DNA of 64,000 nt, from NCBI RefSeq assembly GCF_017744045.1, contig NZ_JAGHRD010000004.1; one strand, given 5' to 3'. Source of the stretch: Pelagimonas sp017744045. GTDB taxonomy: Bacteria > Pseudomonadota > Alphaproteobacteria > Rhodobacterales > Rhodobacteraceae. Positions 51,870-60,482 of this stretch are shown here, one piece after another. The number at the start of each line of letters is the position of its first letter. The first letter of the stretch is position 1. The translations under genes and the position numbers were made by a program. Under the pieces are notes generated by a model that searched no databases, had not been told where the DNA came from, and worked only from the letters and a program-made list of their open reading frames with translations.

Positions 51870-51927
51870 CTTTGGGCCCAAAATATCCCGGGGAGTCTCA
51901 AGCTTGCTTGAGACGGGGCAGCGCCCC
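51870..51927 (-). repeat. structured intergenic repeat, copy 4 (between convergent genes)
   Basis: The core is GGGCCCAAAATATCCCGGGG. The stem is GTCTCAAGC (51895-51903) with GCTTGAGAC (51906-51914), then GGGGC with GCCCC. It directly adjoins the uvrC stop at 51928 in the minus orientation. Confidence 0.85.
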
Positions 51928-53769
51928 CTACCCTTTCTCGTGGAAGAAATCATAGATCTTTTCTGCCAAGGCCTCACTGACCCCATCCACCGCCTTCAGA
52001 TCCACCAGGTTTGCCCGACCGACGGCTTTGGCCGATCCAAAATGCGCCAGCAGCGCCCGTTTGCGCGCCGCCCCAACGCCCGGCACATCGTCCAGCGGAT
52101 TGGCCAGTTGCGATTTGGCACGTTTCGCCCGGTGTGTGCCGATGGCAAAGCGGTGCGCTTCGTCCCTGAGACGCTGCACAAAATAGAGGATCGGATCATT
52201 GTGGCGCAGGGCAAAGGGGCGCTCACCCACGCGGTGAAACTCCTCTTTACCGTGATCCCGATCTACCCCTTTGGCCACCCCGACCATGGGCACATCTTCG
52301 ACCGAATACTCGCGCATGATCTCAGCCACAGCCGAGACCTGCCCCGCCCCGCCATCGATCAGCAGCAAATCCGGCCACAGCCCTTTGGAGCGATCCGGAT
52401 CCTCTTTCAGCAGCCGGGTAAAGCGGCGGGTCAGCACCTCTTTCATCATGCCGAAATCATCACCGGGGACGAGGTCTTCGCCCTTGATGTTATACTTGCG
52501 GTACTGGTTCTTCATGAACCCGTCCGGCCCGGCGACAATCATACCGCCCACCGCATTGGTGCCCTGGATATGCGAGTTGTCATAGACCTCGATCCGCTCG
52601 GGCGGTCCATCCAGACCAAAGGCCTCAGCGACACCGCGCAGCAATTTGGCTTGGGTCGCGGTTTCCGACATCTTGCGCGCCAGACTTTCACGAGCATTGC
52701 GGGCTGCCCCATCAACCAGCTCGGCCTTTTCCCCGCGCAAGGGCACGGCGATCTCGACCTTGCGACCCAGCTTGTCGCTCAGCGCCTCTTGCATCAGGTC
52801 GTCATTTTCAATCCCGTGGTTCAGCAGGATCAGCCGCGCCGGGTCCTTCTGATCATAAAACTGGCCCATGAACGCCTCGAGGATCTCAGCCGGCTCCACA
52901 TCCTCGCCCACACGCGGGTAGAAATCCTTGTTCCCCCAGTTCTGATTGGCGCGGATAAAGAACACCTGCACACAGGCCTGCCCCTTTTCCAGATGCAGTG
53001 CGATCACATCCGCCTCGGGCACGGTGCGTGGGTTGATGCCCTGCGCTGTCTGCACCTGTGTCAGCGCCTTGATCCTGTCACGCAAAGCGGCGGCGCGCTC
53101 AAACTCCATCTCATCCGAGGCCTGCTGCATCTGCTCGGCCAGCGTTTCCTGGATCTTCGTAGATTTGCCTTGCAAAAACCGCGCCGCATCCTTGACGCTA
53201 TCGGCATATTCCTCTGGGCTGATCTTGCCCACACAGGGCGCGCTGCAGCGCTTGATCTGGTATTGCAGACAGGGCCGCGTGCGGGTGGAAAACATGGAAT
53301 CGCTACAATTGCGCAGCTGAAAGCCACGTTGCAACTGATTGAGCACCCGGTTCACCGCCCCGGCGCTGGCGAAGGGTCCGAAATAGCTGCCGCCCTCTTT
53401 CTTGGCCCCGCGATGTTTCTTGATCATCGGGTAGTCGTGATCGGTGACCAGAATATTGGGAAAGCTTTTGTCGTCGCGCAGCAGCACGTTGAACTTGGGC
53501 TTAAGCTGCTTGATCAGGTTCTGCTCGAGCAGAAGCGCCTCGGTTTCGGTCTTGGTGGTCAAAAACATCATTGACCGGGTTTCCGAAATCATCCGCGCAA
53601 TGCGCCGCGAATGCCCGCTTGGCCGCGCGTAATTCGACACCCTTGCGCGCAGGTTGCGCGCCTTGCCAACATACAAAACCCGCGATTGTTCATCCAACAT
53701 CCGATAGACGCCTGGAGAGGAATCCAGAGTCTTCAGATATCCATGAATAATGTCATATCCAGTTTGCAT
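51928..53769 (-). CDS. uvrC: excinuclease ABC subunit C
   Basis: A 613-residue nuclease of nucleotide excision repair that makes both incisions. The GIY-YIG domain is N-terminal (PGVYRMLDEQSRVLYVGKARNLRARV, near residue 19). A UvrB-binding UVR motif follows (EMEFERAAALRDRIKALTQ, near 215), then the RNase H-like endonuclease (IEVYDNSHIQGTNAVGGMIV, DLLLIDGGAGQV), and a helix-hairpin-helix pair at the C-terminus (LDDVPGVGAARKRALLAHFGS). Length is normal. Followed by repeat copy 4. Confidence 0.96.
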   Translation of the reverse strand: MQTGYDIIHGYLKTLDSSPGVYRMLDEQSRVLYVGKARNLRARVSNYARPSGHSRRIARMISETRSMMFLTTKTETEALLLEQNLIKQLKPKFNVLLRDDKSFPNILVTDHDYPMIKKHRGAKKEGGSYFGPFASAGAVNRVLNQLQRGFQLRNCSDSMFSTRTRPCLQYQIKRCSAPCVGKISPEEYADSVKDAARFLQGKSTKIQETLAEQMQQASDEMEFERAAALRDRIKALTQVQTAQGINPRTVPEADVIALHLEKGQACVQVFFIRANQNWGNKDFYPRVGEDVEPAEILEAFMGQFYDQKDPARLILLNHGIENDDLMQEALSDKLGRKVEIAVPLRGEKAELVDGAARNARESLARKMSETATQAKLLRGVAEAFGLDGPPERIEVYDNSHIQGTNAVGGMIVAGPDGFMKNQYRKYNIKGEDLVPGDDFGMMKEVLTRRFTRLLKEDPDRSKGLWPDLLLIDGGAGQVSAVAEIMREYSVEDVPMVGVAKGVDRDHGKEEFHRVGERPFALRHNDPILYFVQRLRDEAHRFAIGTHRAKRAKSQLANPLDDVPGVGAARKRALLAHFGSAKAVGRANLVDLKAVDGVSEALAEKIYDFFHEKG

Positions 53770-54090
53770 GTTTTCATCTTACTCGCGGGGCTCAGCGCAA
53801 TTCATGGGTGAATGATTCCCTCTGTGCGCTGCAATGCCAAGGGTCCATGTTCAAGGTTTTTTACATCCACCGTTTCTGTGGACAACTCTGTAGGCAAATT
53901 CTGTGTATACACATTTTTCCCTTGTTTTTGGGGCTTTTTTGACAGTTGCTTATTTTTTAGGCAAAATGTTAAGCGATTGTTTTTAAACATTAAAAACATC
54001 CAAATTTGCCAAGCCCTTGAGACCATTAGGAAAATTGTAACGCTTTCTTAACGCTTATGTGACCGGTGCAAAACTTACATCGCGCACCTA
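53770..54090. other. AT-rich intergenic region upstream of uvrC
   Basis: No gene. It is much more AT-rich than the rest of the window from 53850 to 54050. It contains TGTGGACAA (53877-53885), a DnaA-box-like sequence, the 12-base palindrome TGTGTATACACA (53902-53913), and a perfect hairpin TGTTTTTAA-ACA-TTAAAAACA (53978-53998) that could end the minus-strand SDR transcript. The uvrC promoter must also lie here. Confidence 0.55.
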
Positions 54091-54867
54091 TTATTCCACC
54101 CCCAGAATGTCCGGCGTTTGCCATGCCAGATGCTGCCCTCCATCGGTGCAGATCAGCTGCCCTGTCACTCCCGGCGCATCCAGAAAATAGCCCAGCGCCG
54201 CAGTGATATCCTCGGGGTTAGAGCCGCGTTCCAGCACCGTATTGCGCCGCTGAGCATCGAAATGGACCTGGCTTTGACGCGCCCCGATCAAGGTTGGCCC
54301 TGGCCCAATGGCGTTCACCCGCACCCGCGGGGCCAAGGCCTGCGCAGTTGTCTGCGTCATCGCCCAAAGCCCCATCTTGGCAAGGGTATAGCTCATGAAT
54401 TCCGGGGTTAGTTTGCGCACACGTTGATCAAGCATATTGACGATCAACCCCTGCGCAATCGGCTCGCCCCGCGCATCAACACCTGCCTCGGGCACTTGCC
54501 GCTCAAAACATTGCGTCAGCACGAACGGCGCGCGCAGGTTGCTTTCCATATGCCGATCCCAGCTTTGCCGATCAGCGCTGTGGATATTGTCATATTCAAA
54601 GACCGAAGCGTTGTTCACCAACACGGTCAAGGGACCACCCAGCGCATCAACAGCCCGCCCGAGCAAAGCTTGTGATTGGTCCTCGTCCAGCAGATCCGCC
54701 TGTAAAGCAACCGCGCGCCGCCCCAATGCCTCGATCTCGGCCACAGTCTCCTGCGCGTCCCCTTCGGACCCGGCATAGTGCACAGCAACGTCATAGCCAC
54801 GCTGTGCCAGATACAGCGCCATCGCCTTGCCCAGCCGCCGCGCGGCCCCGGTCACCAATGCCTGCAT
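54091..54867 (-). CDS. SDR family oxidoreductase, pteridine reductase-like
   Basis: A 258-residue short-chain dehydrogenase. The N-terminal TGAARRLGKAMALYLAQRG has Arg-Arg in the cofactor loop, as in pteridine reductases that use NADPH. VNNASVF is the family NNA motif; the catalytic Tyr and Lys are in SYTLAKMGLW (YxxxK). A folate or biopterin-type substrate is likely. It overlaps nothing; the antiporter gene is 10 bases upstream on the same strand. Confidence 0.85.
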   Translation of the reverse strand: MQALVTGAARRLGKAMALYLAQRGYDVAVHYAGSEGDAQETVAEIEALGRRAVALQADLLDEDQSQALLGRAVDALGGPLTVLVNNASVFEYDNIHSADRQSWDRHMESNLRAPFVLTQCFERQVPEAGVDARGEPIAQGLIVNMLDQRVRKLTPEFMSYTLAKMGLWAMTQTTAQALAPRVRVNAIGPGPTLIGARQSQVHFDAQRRNTVLERGSNPEDITAALGYFLDAPGVTGQLICTDGGQHLAWQTPDILGVE

Positions 54868-54877
54868 CTCTGCCTCC

Positions 54878-55831
54878 CTATGTCAGGACGAGCAGAATGT
54901 AGCTTACATATAGCCCCGAGAGAACCACCCCCCAGACGCGGCCCAGATCCTTTTTGAACAGCACAAAGGGGATCAGCAGGATCGACGCGCCCAGCATGAC
55001 CCAGATGTCAAATTCCAGCAGTTCAGGATCAACAGGCATTGGCGCGATTGTCGAGGCAACGCCGATAATGGCCAACAGGTTGAACATGTTGGACCCGATC
55101 ACATTGCCAATGGCCACATCCGCCTGCTTGCGAATGGCCGCCATCACAGTGGTCGCCAATTCGGGCAAAGACGTACCCAGCGCCACCAGCGTCAGGCCAA
55201 TCACCGTATCCGGCACGCCAAACATCTCGGCAATCTCGGTGGCGCTGTCCACCAGCAAATCCGCCCCCAAAGGCAGACCAATCAGGCCCAGCAGCAGGAA
55301 CAACCCGATCTTCCAGCCGGGCATATCCGGATCCGCGCCCTCTGGCTCTTCCAGATCGTCGCTGCACGGGTCACAGCCATCGCGACGATGCAGCAACGCA
55401 TCGCGCATCGCATCCCCAAGGATCAGCGCCAGGGCGGCCAGCAAAATCAGGCCGGATATCCAGTCAAACACCCCACGAAACGCCAGGACAATGAACAGGA
55501 TCGAACCGGCGATCATCTGGTAATAGCTTTTGCGCGTGTCACATTGGCTGGTATGCATCACCGTGATCAGCGCAGGCACGCCCAGAACCAGCAGCACATT
55601 GGCGGTGTTGGACCCGATGACATTGCCCAGCGCAATGCCCGGCACGCCCTCAAGCGCGGCCTGCACCGAAATCAACAGCTCAGGCGCAGAGGTGCCAAAG
55701 GCCACAATCGTCAGGCTGACAATCAGCGCCGGAACGCCAAGCCGCAGGCTGAGATTCACTGCCCCCTTGACCAGCGCATCCCCCGCCAAAAGCAGGATCA
55801 GCAGCCCGAGAACCGCAAAGACAAAGACCAT
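54878..55831 (-). CDS. calcium/sodium antiporter (CaCA family, YrbG-like)
   Basis: A 317-residue membrane transporter with about ten helices and two inverted repeats. Each repeat holds the ion-binding motif: IVAFGTSAPELLISVQAAL and LVALGTSLPELATTVMAA, with G-S-N-xx-N in GNVIGSNTANVLL and GNVIGSNMFNLLA. ATG 55831 has AAAGGG upstream; earlier in-frame codons are not typical. The acidic loop (DDLEEPEGADPD, near residue 155) may bind calcium. Part of a minus-strand group with the SDR gene. Confidence 0.92.
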   Translation of the reverse strand: MVFVFAVLGLLILLLAGDALVKGAVNLSLRLGVPALIVSLTIVAFGTSAPELLISVQAALEGVPGIALGNVIGSNTANVLLVLGVPALITVMHTSQCDTRKSYYQMIAGSILFIVLAFRGVFDWISGLILLAALALILGDAMRDALLHRRDGCDPCSDDLEEPEGADPDMPGWKIGLFLLLGLIGLPLGADLLVDSATEIAEMFGVPDTVIGLTLVALGTSLPELATTVMAAIRKQADVAIGNVIGSNMFNLLAIIGVASTIAPMPVDPELLEFDIWVMLGASILLIPFVLFKKDLGRVWGVVLSGLYVSYILLVLT

Positions 55832-55832
55832 C

Positions 55833-56000
55833 TCAGCCCTTTCTTTTGCCACAGTCACAGGGACCGCGGCCAATCTTGTACCGCCCACAACGTGGGCATT
55901 TTGCTGATTTCAATCGGGCCTGACCCGGAAAGCGCAGCCGTCCGAACATGGCCAAAACCGCCATAAATACCAGAAAGATAGAGACGATCTTGACCAACAC
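55833..56000 (-). CDS. membrane-anchored zinc-ribbon peptide, 55 aa
   Basis: It starts at GTG 56000, two bases after the S49 peptidase stop, and ends one base before the antiporter start, filling the gap exactly. One membrane helix (about residues 4-19, KIVSIFLVFMAVLAMFG) is followed by CPRCGRY and CDCGKRKG, a zinc ribbon. Its tight fit in the operon supports it as a real gene. Function unknown. Confidence 0.65.
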   Translation of the reverse strand: MLVKIVSIFLVFMAVLAMFGRLRFPGQARLKSAKCPRCGRYKIGRGPCDCGKRKG

Positions 56001-56001
56001 G

Positions 56002-56796
56002 CTATAGCCCGAAACGCGCGAACAGGGCCCGCTCCTCAATTTCGCTCATCGCGCCCTGCATGGCTTGCACGCCAAGGCGCGGCAAAAGCGGGCGGCGTTG
56101 TTCAAAGCGACGGAACTGCACCTTGTCGCCAAAGCGGTCCTTCATCACCGGCACCAGATGTCCGATTTCATCCGCCAGCCCGACCTCGATGGCCGATTGG
56201 CCGATCCAGACCTCGCCGGTGAACAGATCCGGGTTATCGGCCAGTTTTTCGCCACGCCGTTCGCGCACATGGCCGATGAATTGCTCATGCAACTGCCCCA
56301 GCAGGCGGTTCAAACGAGCCACATCTTCTTCGTTTTCCGGTTTGAACGGGTCAAGCATGCTCTTGGATTTGCCAGCCGTGTGCACGCGCCGCTCAATCCC
56401 TTGGCGCTGCAAAAAGACATGCGCGCCAAACCCGGCCGAAATCACACCAATCGAGCCAAGGATCGAACAGCTATCCGCAAAAATCTCATCCGCCGCCGAG
56501 GCCAGCCAATAGCCCCCCGACGCGGCCACATCTTCGACAAAGGCATAGACGGGCACGTCTTTTTCCTCTGCCAAACGCCGGATACGCGCGCCAATCAGCG
56601 CACTTTGCACAGGCGAGCCGCCGGGCGAATTGATCTCAAGCGCGACAGCGGCAGGTTTGCTGCCAAACGCTTTCTCCAACAGCCCCGCCACCGAGCGGTC
56701 GCTCAGACCGCCTCGACCAGAGGTTCCAATCGCACCCTGCAGGCGCACCACGGCGACCTGGGGATGTTTTTTGATGAATGGGATCCAGCGTCTCAT
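56002..56796 (-). CDS. S49 family signal peptide peptidase-like serine protease
   Basis: A 264-residue SppA/SohB-type protease, single-domain form. SINSPGGSP-like (LEINSPGGSPVQSALIG) lies near residue 53. The catalytic Ser is in AASGGYWLASAADEI (near 90) and the Lys in HTAGKSKSMLDPFKPE (near 140). It has no strong N-terminal helix and so probably works at the cytoplasmic membrane face or inside the cell. It heads a tightly packed group with the zinc-ribbon peptide and antiporter. Confidence 0.88.
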   Translation of the reverse strand: MRRWIPFIKKHPQVAVVRLQGAIGTSGRGGLSDRSVAGLLEKAFGSKPAAVALEINSPGGSPVQSALIGARIRRLAEEKDVPVYAFVEDVAASGGYWLASAADEIFADSCSILGSIGVISAGFGAHVFLQRQGIERRVHTAGKSKSMLDPFKPENEEDVARLNRLLGQLHEQFIGHVRERRGEKLADNPDLFTGEVWIGQSAIEVGLADEIGHLVPVMKDRFGDKVQFRRFEQRRPLLPRLGVQAMQGAMSEIEERALFARFGL

Positions 56797-56895
56797 GTTG
56801 GCTCATGTAGAGCCGCTTCCGCCGACAAACAAGAGGTTGCCCGGATAACGTGACGCTTCGTCGGGCAATGTGACCCCATCACGTCACATACCCTG

Positions 56896-56960
56896 TTTCT
56901 CTGGGCCAAAAATATCCCGGGGAGTCTCGAGCCTGCTCGAGACGGGGCAGCGCCCCAAGA
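56896..56960 (-). repeat. structured intergenic repeat, copy 5 (after priA)
   Basis: The core is GGGCCAAAAATATCCCGGGG. The stem is GTCTCGAGC (56924-56932) with GCTCGAGAC (56935-56943), then GGGGC with GCCCC. It adjoins the priA stop at 56966 in the minus orientation. The stem differs from copy 4 at one pair and stays complementary. Confidence 0.85.
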
Positions 56961-56965
56961 CCCCG

Positions 56966-59155
56966 TCAAAAAAAGCTCTGCGGGTCGATATCAATCGACA
57001 TGCGCAAATCCCCCTTTAGCTGCACCTGTCCAGCCCAATCCGCCAGGGCACGCTGCAACATCACATCCTTGGGCGCCTTCACCAACAGACGCACCCGGTG
57101 GCGTCCGCGCACCCGCGCAATCGGGGCCGGCGCTGGCCCATAGATCACCGCGCCCACCTTGCGCAACGGCCCATCATGACGTGCCAGATGGTTGCCAAGG
57201 TCAAAGACCTGCGCCACATCCTCGCCTGACAAAACGATCCCGGCCAAACGGCCAAAGGGTGGCATCGCCGCCACGCGCCGCTCGTCCAGCTCGGCTTTCC
57301 AAAACGCCTCTTCATTCCCGGCCAGAATGGCGCGGATCACCGGATGTTCCGGCTGAAAGGTCTGCAACAGCGCCTCCCCCCGCCGTTCCGAGCGCCCAGC
57401 GCGCCCGGCCACCTGGCGCATCAATTGAAACGTCCGTTCCGCCGCGCGCAGATCCGAGCCTTGCAAGCCCAGATCGGCATCAATCACCCCAACCAGCGTC
57501 AGCAACGGAAAGTTATGCCCCTTGGCCACCAGTTGCGTGCCAATGATAATATCCGCGGCCCCATCAGCAATGGCTTCGATCTGGCTCTTCAACTCGCGCG
57601 CCGTGCCATAAAGGTCCGAGGACAACACCGCGATCCGAGCCTCGGGAAACTGCACCTGCGCCTCTTCGGCCAGACGTTCCACCCCCGGCCCAACCGGGGC
57701 CAGCTTGTCTTCGGCCCCGCAGGACGGGCAGGTCTCAGGGATCGGTTTGCTTTCGCCACATTGATGGCAGACCAGACGTTTCAAAAACCGATGCTCAACC
57801 ATGCGCGCATCACAATGATCACACCCAATCTGCTGCCCACAGGCCCGACACAGAGTCACCGGCGCATAACCGCGACGATTGAGAAACAGCAAAGACTGCT
57901 CACCCCGTTCAATTCGTGCCGAGACCGCCCGTTTCAGGGCGGGCGAGATCCAACTGTTCGAAGGCAAATCCTGGCTGCGCATGTCAATCGCGCGCATCTC
58001 GGGCAAAATCGCCGGGCCATAGCGCGAGCTCAGCACCACACGGTCATATTTGCCGGTCTCGGCATTGTTCCAGCTTTCCAGCGAGGGCGTCGCCGAGGCC
58101 AACACCACCTGCGCCCCAAGGATCGAGGCGCGTAGAACCGCCATATCGCGGGCATTATAAAGCACCCCGTCATCCTGCTTGTAGGATGTGTCATGCTCCT
58201 CATCGACCACAACGAGGCCCAGCCGCTGAAACGGTAAAAACAGGGCCGAGCGCGCGCCGACCACCACCTGCGCCTGCCCCTGCGCCACCATCCGCCAGAC
58301 GCGGCGACGCTCGGTCATGGTCACGCCGGAATGCCATTCCGCCGGTTTCGCCCCAAAGCGCGCCTCGATCCGGGTGAGAAATTCAGCGGTCAACGCGATC
58401 TCAGGCAGTAGCACCAGCGCCTGCCGCCGCTGCCGCAGCGCCTCGGCCACCGCCTCTAGATAAACCTCGGTCTTGCCTGACCCGGTCACCCCTTTCAGCA
58501 GAACCGTATTATATTGCTGCGACGCCTGCCCTTCGCGCAAATGTGCCGCCGCTTTTTCCTGATCTTCGGTCAGCTCCTTGGCCCCATAATCCGGCTCCAG
58601 CACAGGATAGCCCGTATCACGTGGCGTTTGCTCTTCGCGCACCGCTCCGGTTTTAACCAACCCTTTGACCACCGAAGTTGTCACCCCGGCGCTTTCCGCC
58701 AGCTCTTTCAAGGTCAGGGACAGCCCGCCAAGTTCACGGCAAGTCTCCAACACCCGGCGGCGGGCATCGGTCATGCGGCTCGGCTCCCCCTCGCCCAGCC
58801 GATAGATCTTTTGCATCGACGGCGGATCGCCAAGGCCCGGTGCCCGCGTCGCCAACCGCAACATCGCATGCATGGGGGTCAGCGTATAGGCCCCGGCCTT
58901 TTGCAGAAAACTGCGCATCTCATCGCGCATCGGGGCCACATCCAGCACGCGGATTACTTGGCGGATCTTGGAATAATCAAAATCGCCCCTGCCCGGCCCC
59001 CAGACCACTCCAATCACCTTGCGAGGCCCCAGTGGCACTTCGACAAAGGCCCCCAAATGGCAACCGCCTTCGGGCGCTCGGTAATCCAGCAACCGATCCA
59101 GTGGCTGCGTCGTCTGCACCGCGACCAGCGCATTTTCCTCAAAAAAGCTCGTCAT
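56966..59155 (-). CDS. priA: primosomal protein N' (PriA helicase)
   Basis: A 729-residue 3'-5' superfamily 2 helicase that restarts stalled forks. The N-terminal DNA-binding domain begins VAVQTTQPLDRLLDYRAP. Walker A is LLKGVTGSGKTEVYLEAV (near residue 225). Walker B is VVVDEEHDTSYKQ. The Zn-binding cysteines lie in CRACGQQIGCDHC and CHQCGESKPIPETCPSCG. ATG 59155 is chosen because upstream in-frame sequence is antisense to the transaldolase gene and not PriA-like; the ribosome site is weak. Confidence 0.95.
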   Translation of the reverse strand: MTSFFEENALVAVQTTQPLDRLLDYRAPEGGCHLGAFVEVPLGPRKVIGVVWGPGRGDFDYSKIRQVIRVLDVAPMRDEMRSFLQKAGAYTLTPMHAMLRLATRAPGLGDPPSMQKIYRLGEGEPSRMTDARRRVLETCRELGGLSLTLKELAESAGVTTSVVKGLVKTGAVREEQTPRDTGYPVLEPDYGAKELTEDQEKAAAHLREGQASQQYNTVLLKGVTGSGKTEVYLEAVAEALRQRRQALVLLPEIALTAEFLTRIEARFGAKPAEWHSGVTMTERRRVWRMVAQGQAQVVVGARSALFLPFQRLGLVVVDEEHDTSYKQDDGVLYNARDMAVLRASILGAQVVLASATPSLESWNNAETGKYDRVVLSSRYGPAILPEMRAIDMRSQDLPSNSWISPALKRAVSARIERGEQSLLFLNRRGYAPVTLCRACGQQIGCDHCDARMVEHRFLKRLVCHQCGESKPIPETCPSCGAEDKLAPVGPGVERLAEEAQVQFPEARIAVLSSDLYGTARELKSQIEAIADGAADIIIGTQLVAKGHNFPLLTLVGVIDADLGLQGSDLRAAERTFQLMRQVAGRAGRSERRGEALLQTFQPEHPVIRAILAGNEEAFWKAELDERRVAAMPPFGRLAGIVLSGEDVAQVFDLGNHLARHDGPLRKVGAVIYGPAPAPIARVRGRHRVRLLVKAPKDVMLQRALADWAGQVQLKGDLRMSIDIDPQSFF

Positions 59156-59272
59156 GAGGTCTCTAATCCCGTTAGCGCCAACATTTGCCCGACAATTAGG
59201 GTTCCGATACGCGTCTCCATGAGGTAAGACACCCGCGATCAATTGCCAAGCTTCGCCTGGGAGGGCACGCGC

Positions 59273-59926
59273 ATGAAATTCTTCGTAGACACGGCCGAAG
59301 TCGACGCCATCGCCGAGCTGAACGCTCTGGGCATGGTGGATGGTGTGACCACCAACCCGTCGCTGATTGCCAAATCCGGCCGCGACATTCTGGAAGTGAC
59401 CAAAGAGATCTGTGATATGGTCGAAGGCCCGGTTTCCGCCGAGGTTGTCGCGCTTGAGGCGGATGCCATGATCGCCGAGGGCCGCAAGCTGGCCGAGATC
59501 GCGGAGAACATCGCCGTCAAAGTGCCACTGACCTGGGACGGGCTCAAGGCGTGTAAAGTGCTGTCTGACGAGGGCAAAATGGTAAATGTGACCCTGTGCT
59601 TCTCGGCCAACCAGGCGCTGCTGGCCGCCAAAGCGGGCGCGACCTTTATCTCGCCCTTTATCGGTCGTCTGGATGACATCAATATTGACGGTCTCGACCT
59701 GATCGAAGACATCCGCACCATCTATGACAATTACGGTTTTGATACACAGATCCTGGCCGCCTCGATCCGCACCGCCAATCACATGGCCGAATGCGCCAAG
59801 ATCGGCGCAGACGTGGCAACCGCCCCGCCTGCCGTGATCAAGAACATGGCCAACCACGTGCTGACCGACAAGGGTCTGGCGGGCTTCCTGGCGGATATCA
59901 AAAAAGCAGGCATCAAGATTGTCTAA
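59273..59926 (+). CDS. transaldolase (Fsa/TalC type)
   Basis: A 217-residue TIM-barrel aldolase. The start MKFFVDTAEVDAI and GVTTNPSLIAKSGRD are conserved. The Schiff-base lysine is in IAVKVPLTWDGLKA (near residue 86). It is a small decameric type, either transaldolase or fructose-6-phosphate aldolase. GGGAGGG lies nine bases upstream of ATG 59273. The last 8 bases overlap the next reading frame. Divergent from priA. Confidence 0.93.
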   Translation: MKFFVDTAEVDAIAELNALGMVDGVTTNPSLIAKSGRDILEVTKEICDMVEGPVSAEVVALEADAMIAEGRKLAEIAENIAVKVPLTWDGLKACKVLSDEGKMVNVTLCFSANQALLAAKAGATFISPFIGRLDDINIDGLDLIEDIRTIYDNYGFDTQILAASIRTANHMAECAKIGADVATAPPAVIKNMANHVLTDKGLAGFLADIKKAGIKIV

Positions 59927-60416
59927 ACGCGGAAAACGGGGCGAAAAAGCCCCGCTTTATCGCAAAGTGAACACCCGGACCCATGGGGTAAACCATGGGT
60001 CCGGGAAGCGCGCCGCTTATGAGCGCGGCACAAAATCCGGCGCACAGACCTCGAAGCATTCAGGCCAGCGCCACGGTTTCGACTACACCCCTCTTTTTCG
60101 GTTTCTGCTGTCCCGGATGGGGCAAGACTGGGACACGGTCTATTCCGAGGCCGTGTCACGATTGGACAAGCCCGAGCCGATTTTCTGGATGGTGGCCGAG
60201 CATGAAGCAGATCGGCGTGACGTGATCCGATATGGCGAAAGCAGCTACTTCAGCGGGTTGTTCATTGACGCAGAGGGCAAGCTGGCCGTGGTCGACCCCA
60301 GCATCACGCCCGAACGCATTCAACCGCAATGCCCTTGCTGTACCCACAGCTTTAACGGCAAGCCCGTTCCGCGTAAGTTCGAGTATTATGGCCTGCCCTT
60401 GGTCGCCCCGCTTTAG
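59919..60416 (+). CDS. hypothetical protein, 165 aa, with a CPCC motif
   Basis: No family recognised. It begins at TTG 59919, overlapping the transaldolase stop by eight bases; no later ATG lies near a ribosome site before the conserved-looking part. The N-terminal 45 residues are basic (KRGEKAPLYRKVNTRTHG). The middle has FDYTPLFRFLLSRMGQDWDTVY and GESSYFSGLFIDAEG, and the end has CPCCTHSFNGKP, which may bind zinc. The coupling to transaldolase and coding-like content support it as a real gene. Confidence 0.65.
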   Translation: MSKRGKRGEKAPLYRKVNTRTHGVNHGSGKRAAYERGTKSGAQTSKHSGQRHGFDYTPLFRFLLSRMGQDWDTVYSEAVSRLDKPEPIFWMVAEHEADRRDVIRYGESSYFSGLFIDAEGKLAVVDPSITPERIQPQCPCCTHSFNGKPVPRKFEYYGLPLVAPL

Positions 60417-60424
60417 GCACGCGC

Positions 60425-60474
60425 CACCAAATTCCATTGATGGAATTTGCAAATTCCGTACACGGAATTTGGTG
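60425..60474. repeat. four-armed inverted repeat between convergent genes
   Basis: Four near-identical arms of AAATTCC or its complement alternate. Arms 1 and 2 pair (60429-60436 with 60441-60448), arms 3 and 4 pair (60450-60458 with 60463-60471), arms 2 and 3 form GGAATTTGCAAATTCC, and arms 1 and 4 pair over CACCAAATTCC/GGAATTTGGTG. Several folds exclude each other. No T-run follows. Confidence 0.7.
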
Positions 60475-60482
60475 CACCAAGA

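Noticed and set aside
51850..53574. Plus-strand open frame of 574 codons opposite uvrC
   Set aside because: Antisense to UvrC and begins within the terminator-like repeat; not protein-like.
53870..54010. Replication origin
   Set aside because: Only one good DnaA-like box plus one palindrome, and none of the genes usual beside an alphaproteobacterial oriC; evidence too thin.
53812..54051. 79-codon plus-strand frame in the AT-rich uvrC upstream region
   Set aside because: Phe/Cys-rich low-complexity product, no ribosome site; likely chance frame in AT-rich regulatory DNA.
59156..59857. Upstream extension of priA on the minus strand
   Set aside because: The extension is antisense to the transaldolase gene and PriA-like sequence begins at the ATG at 59155.
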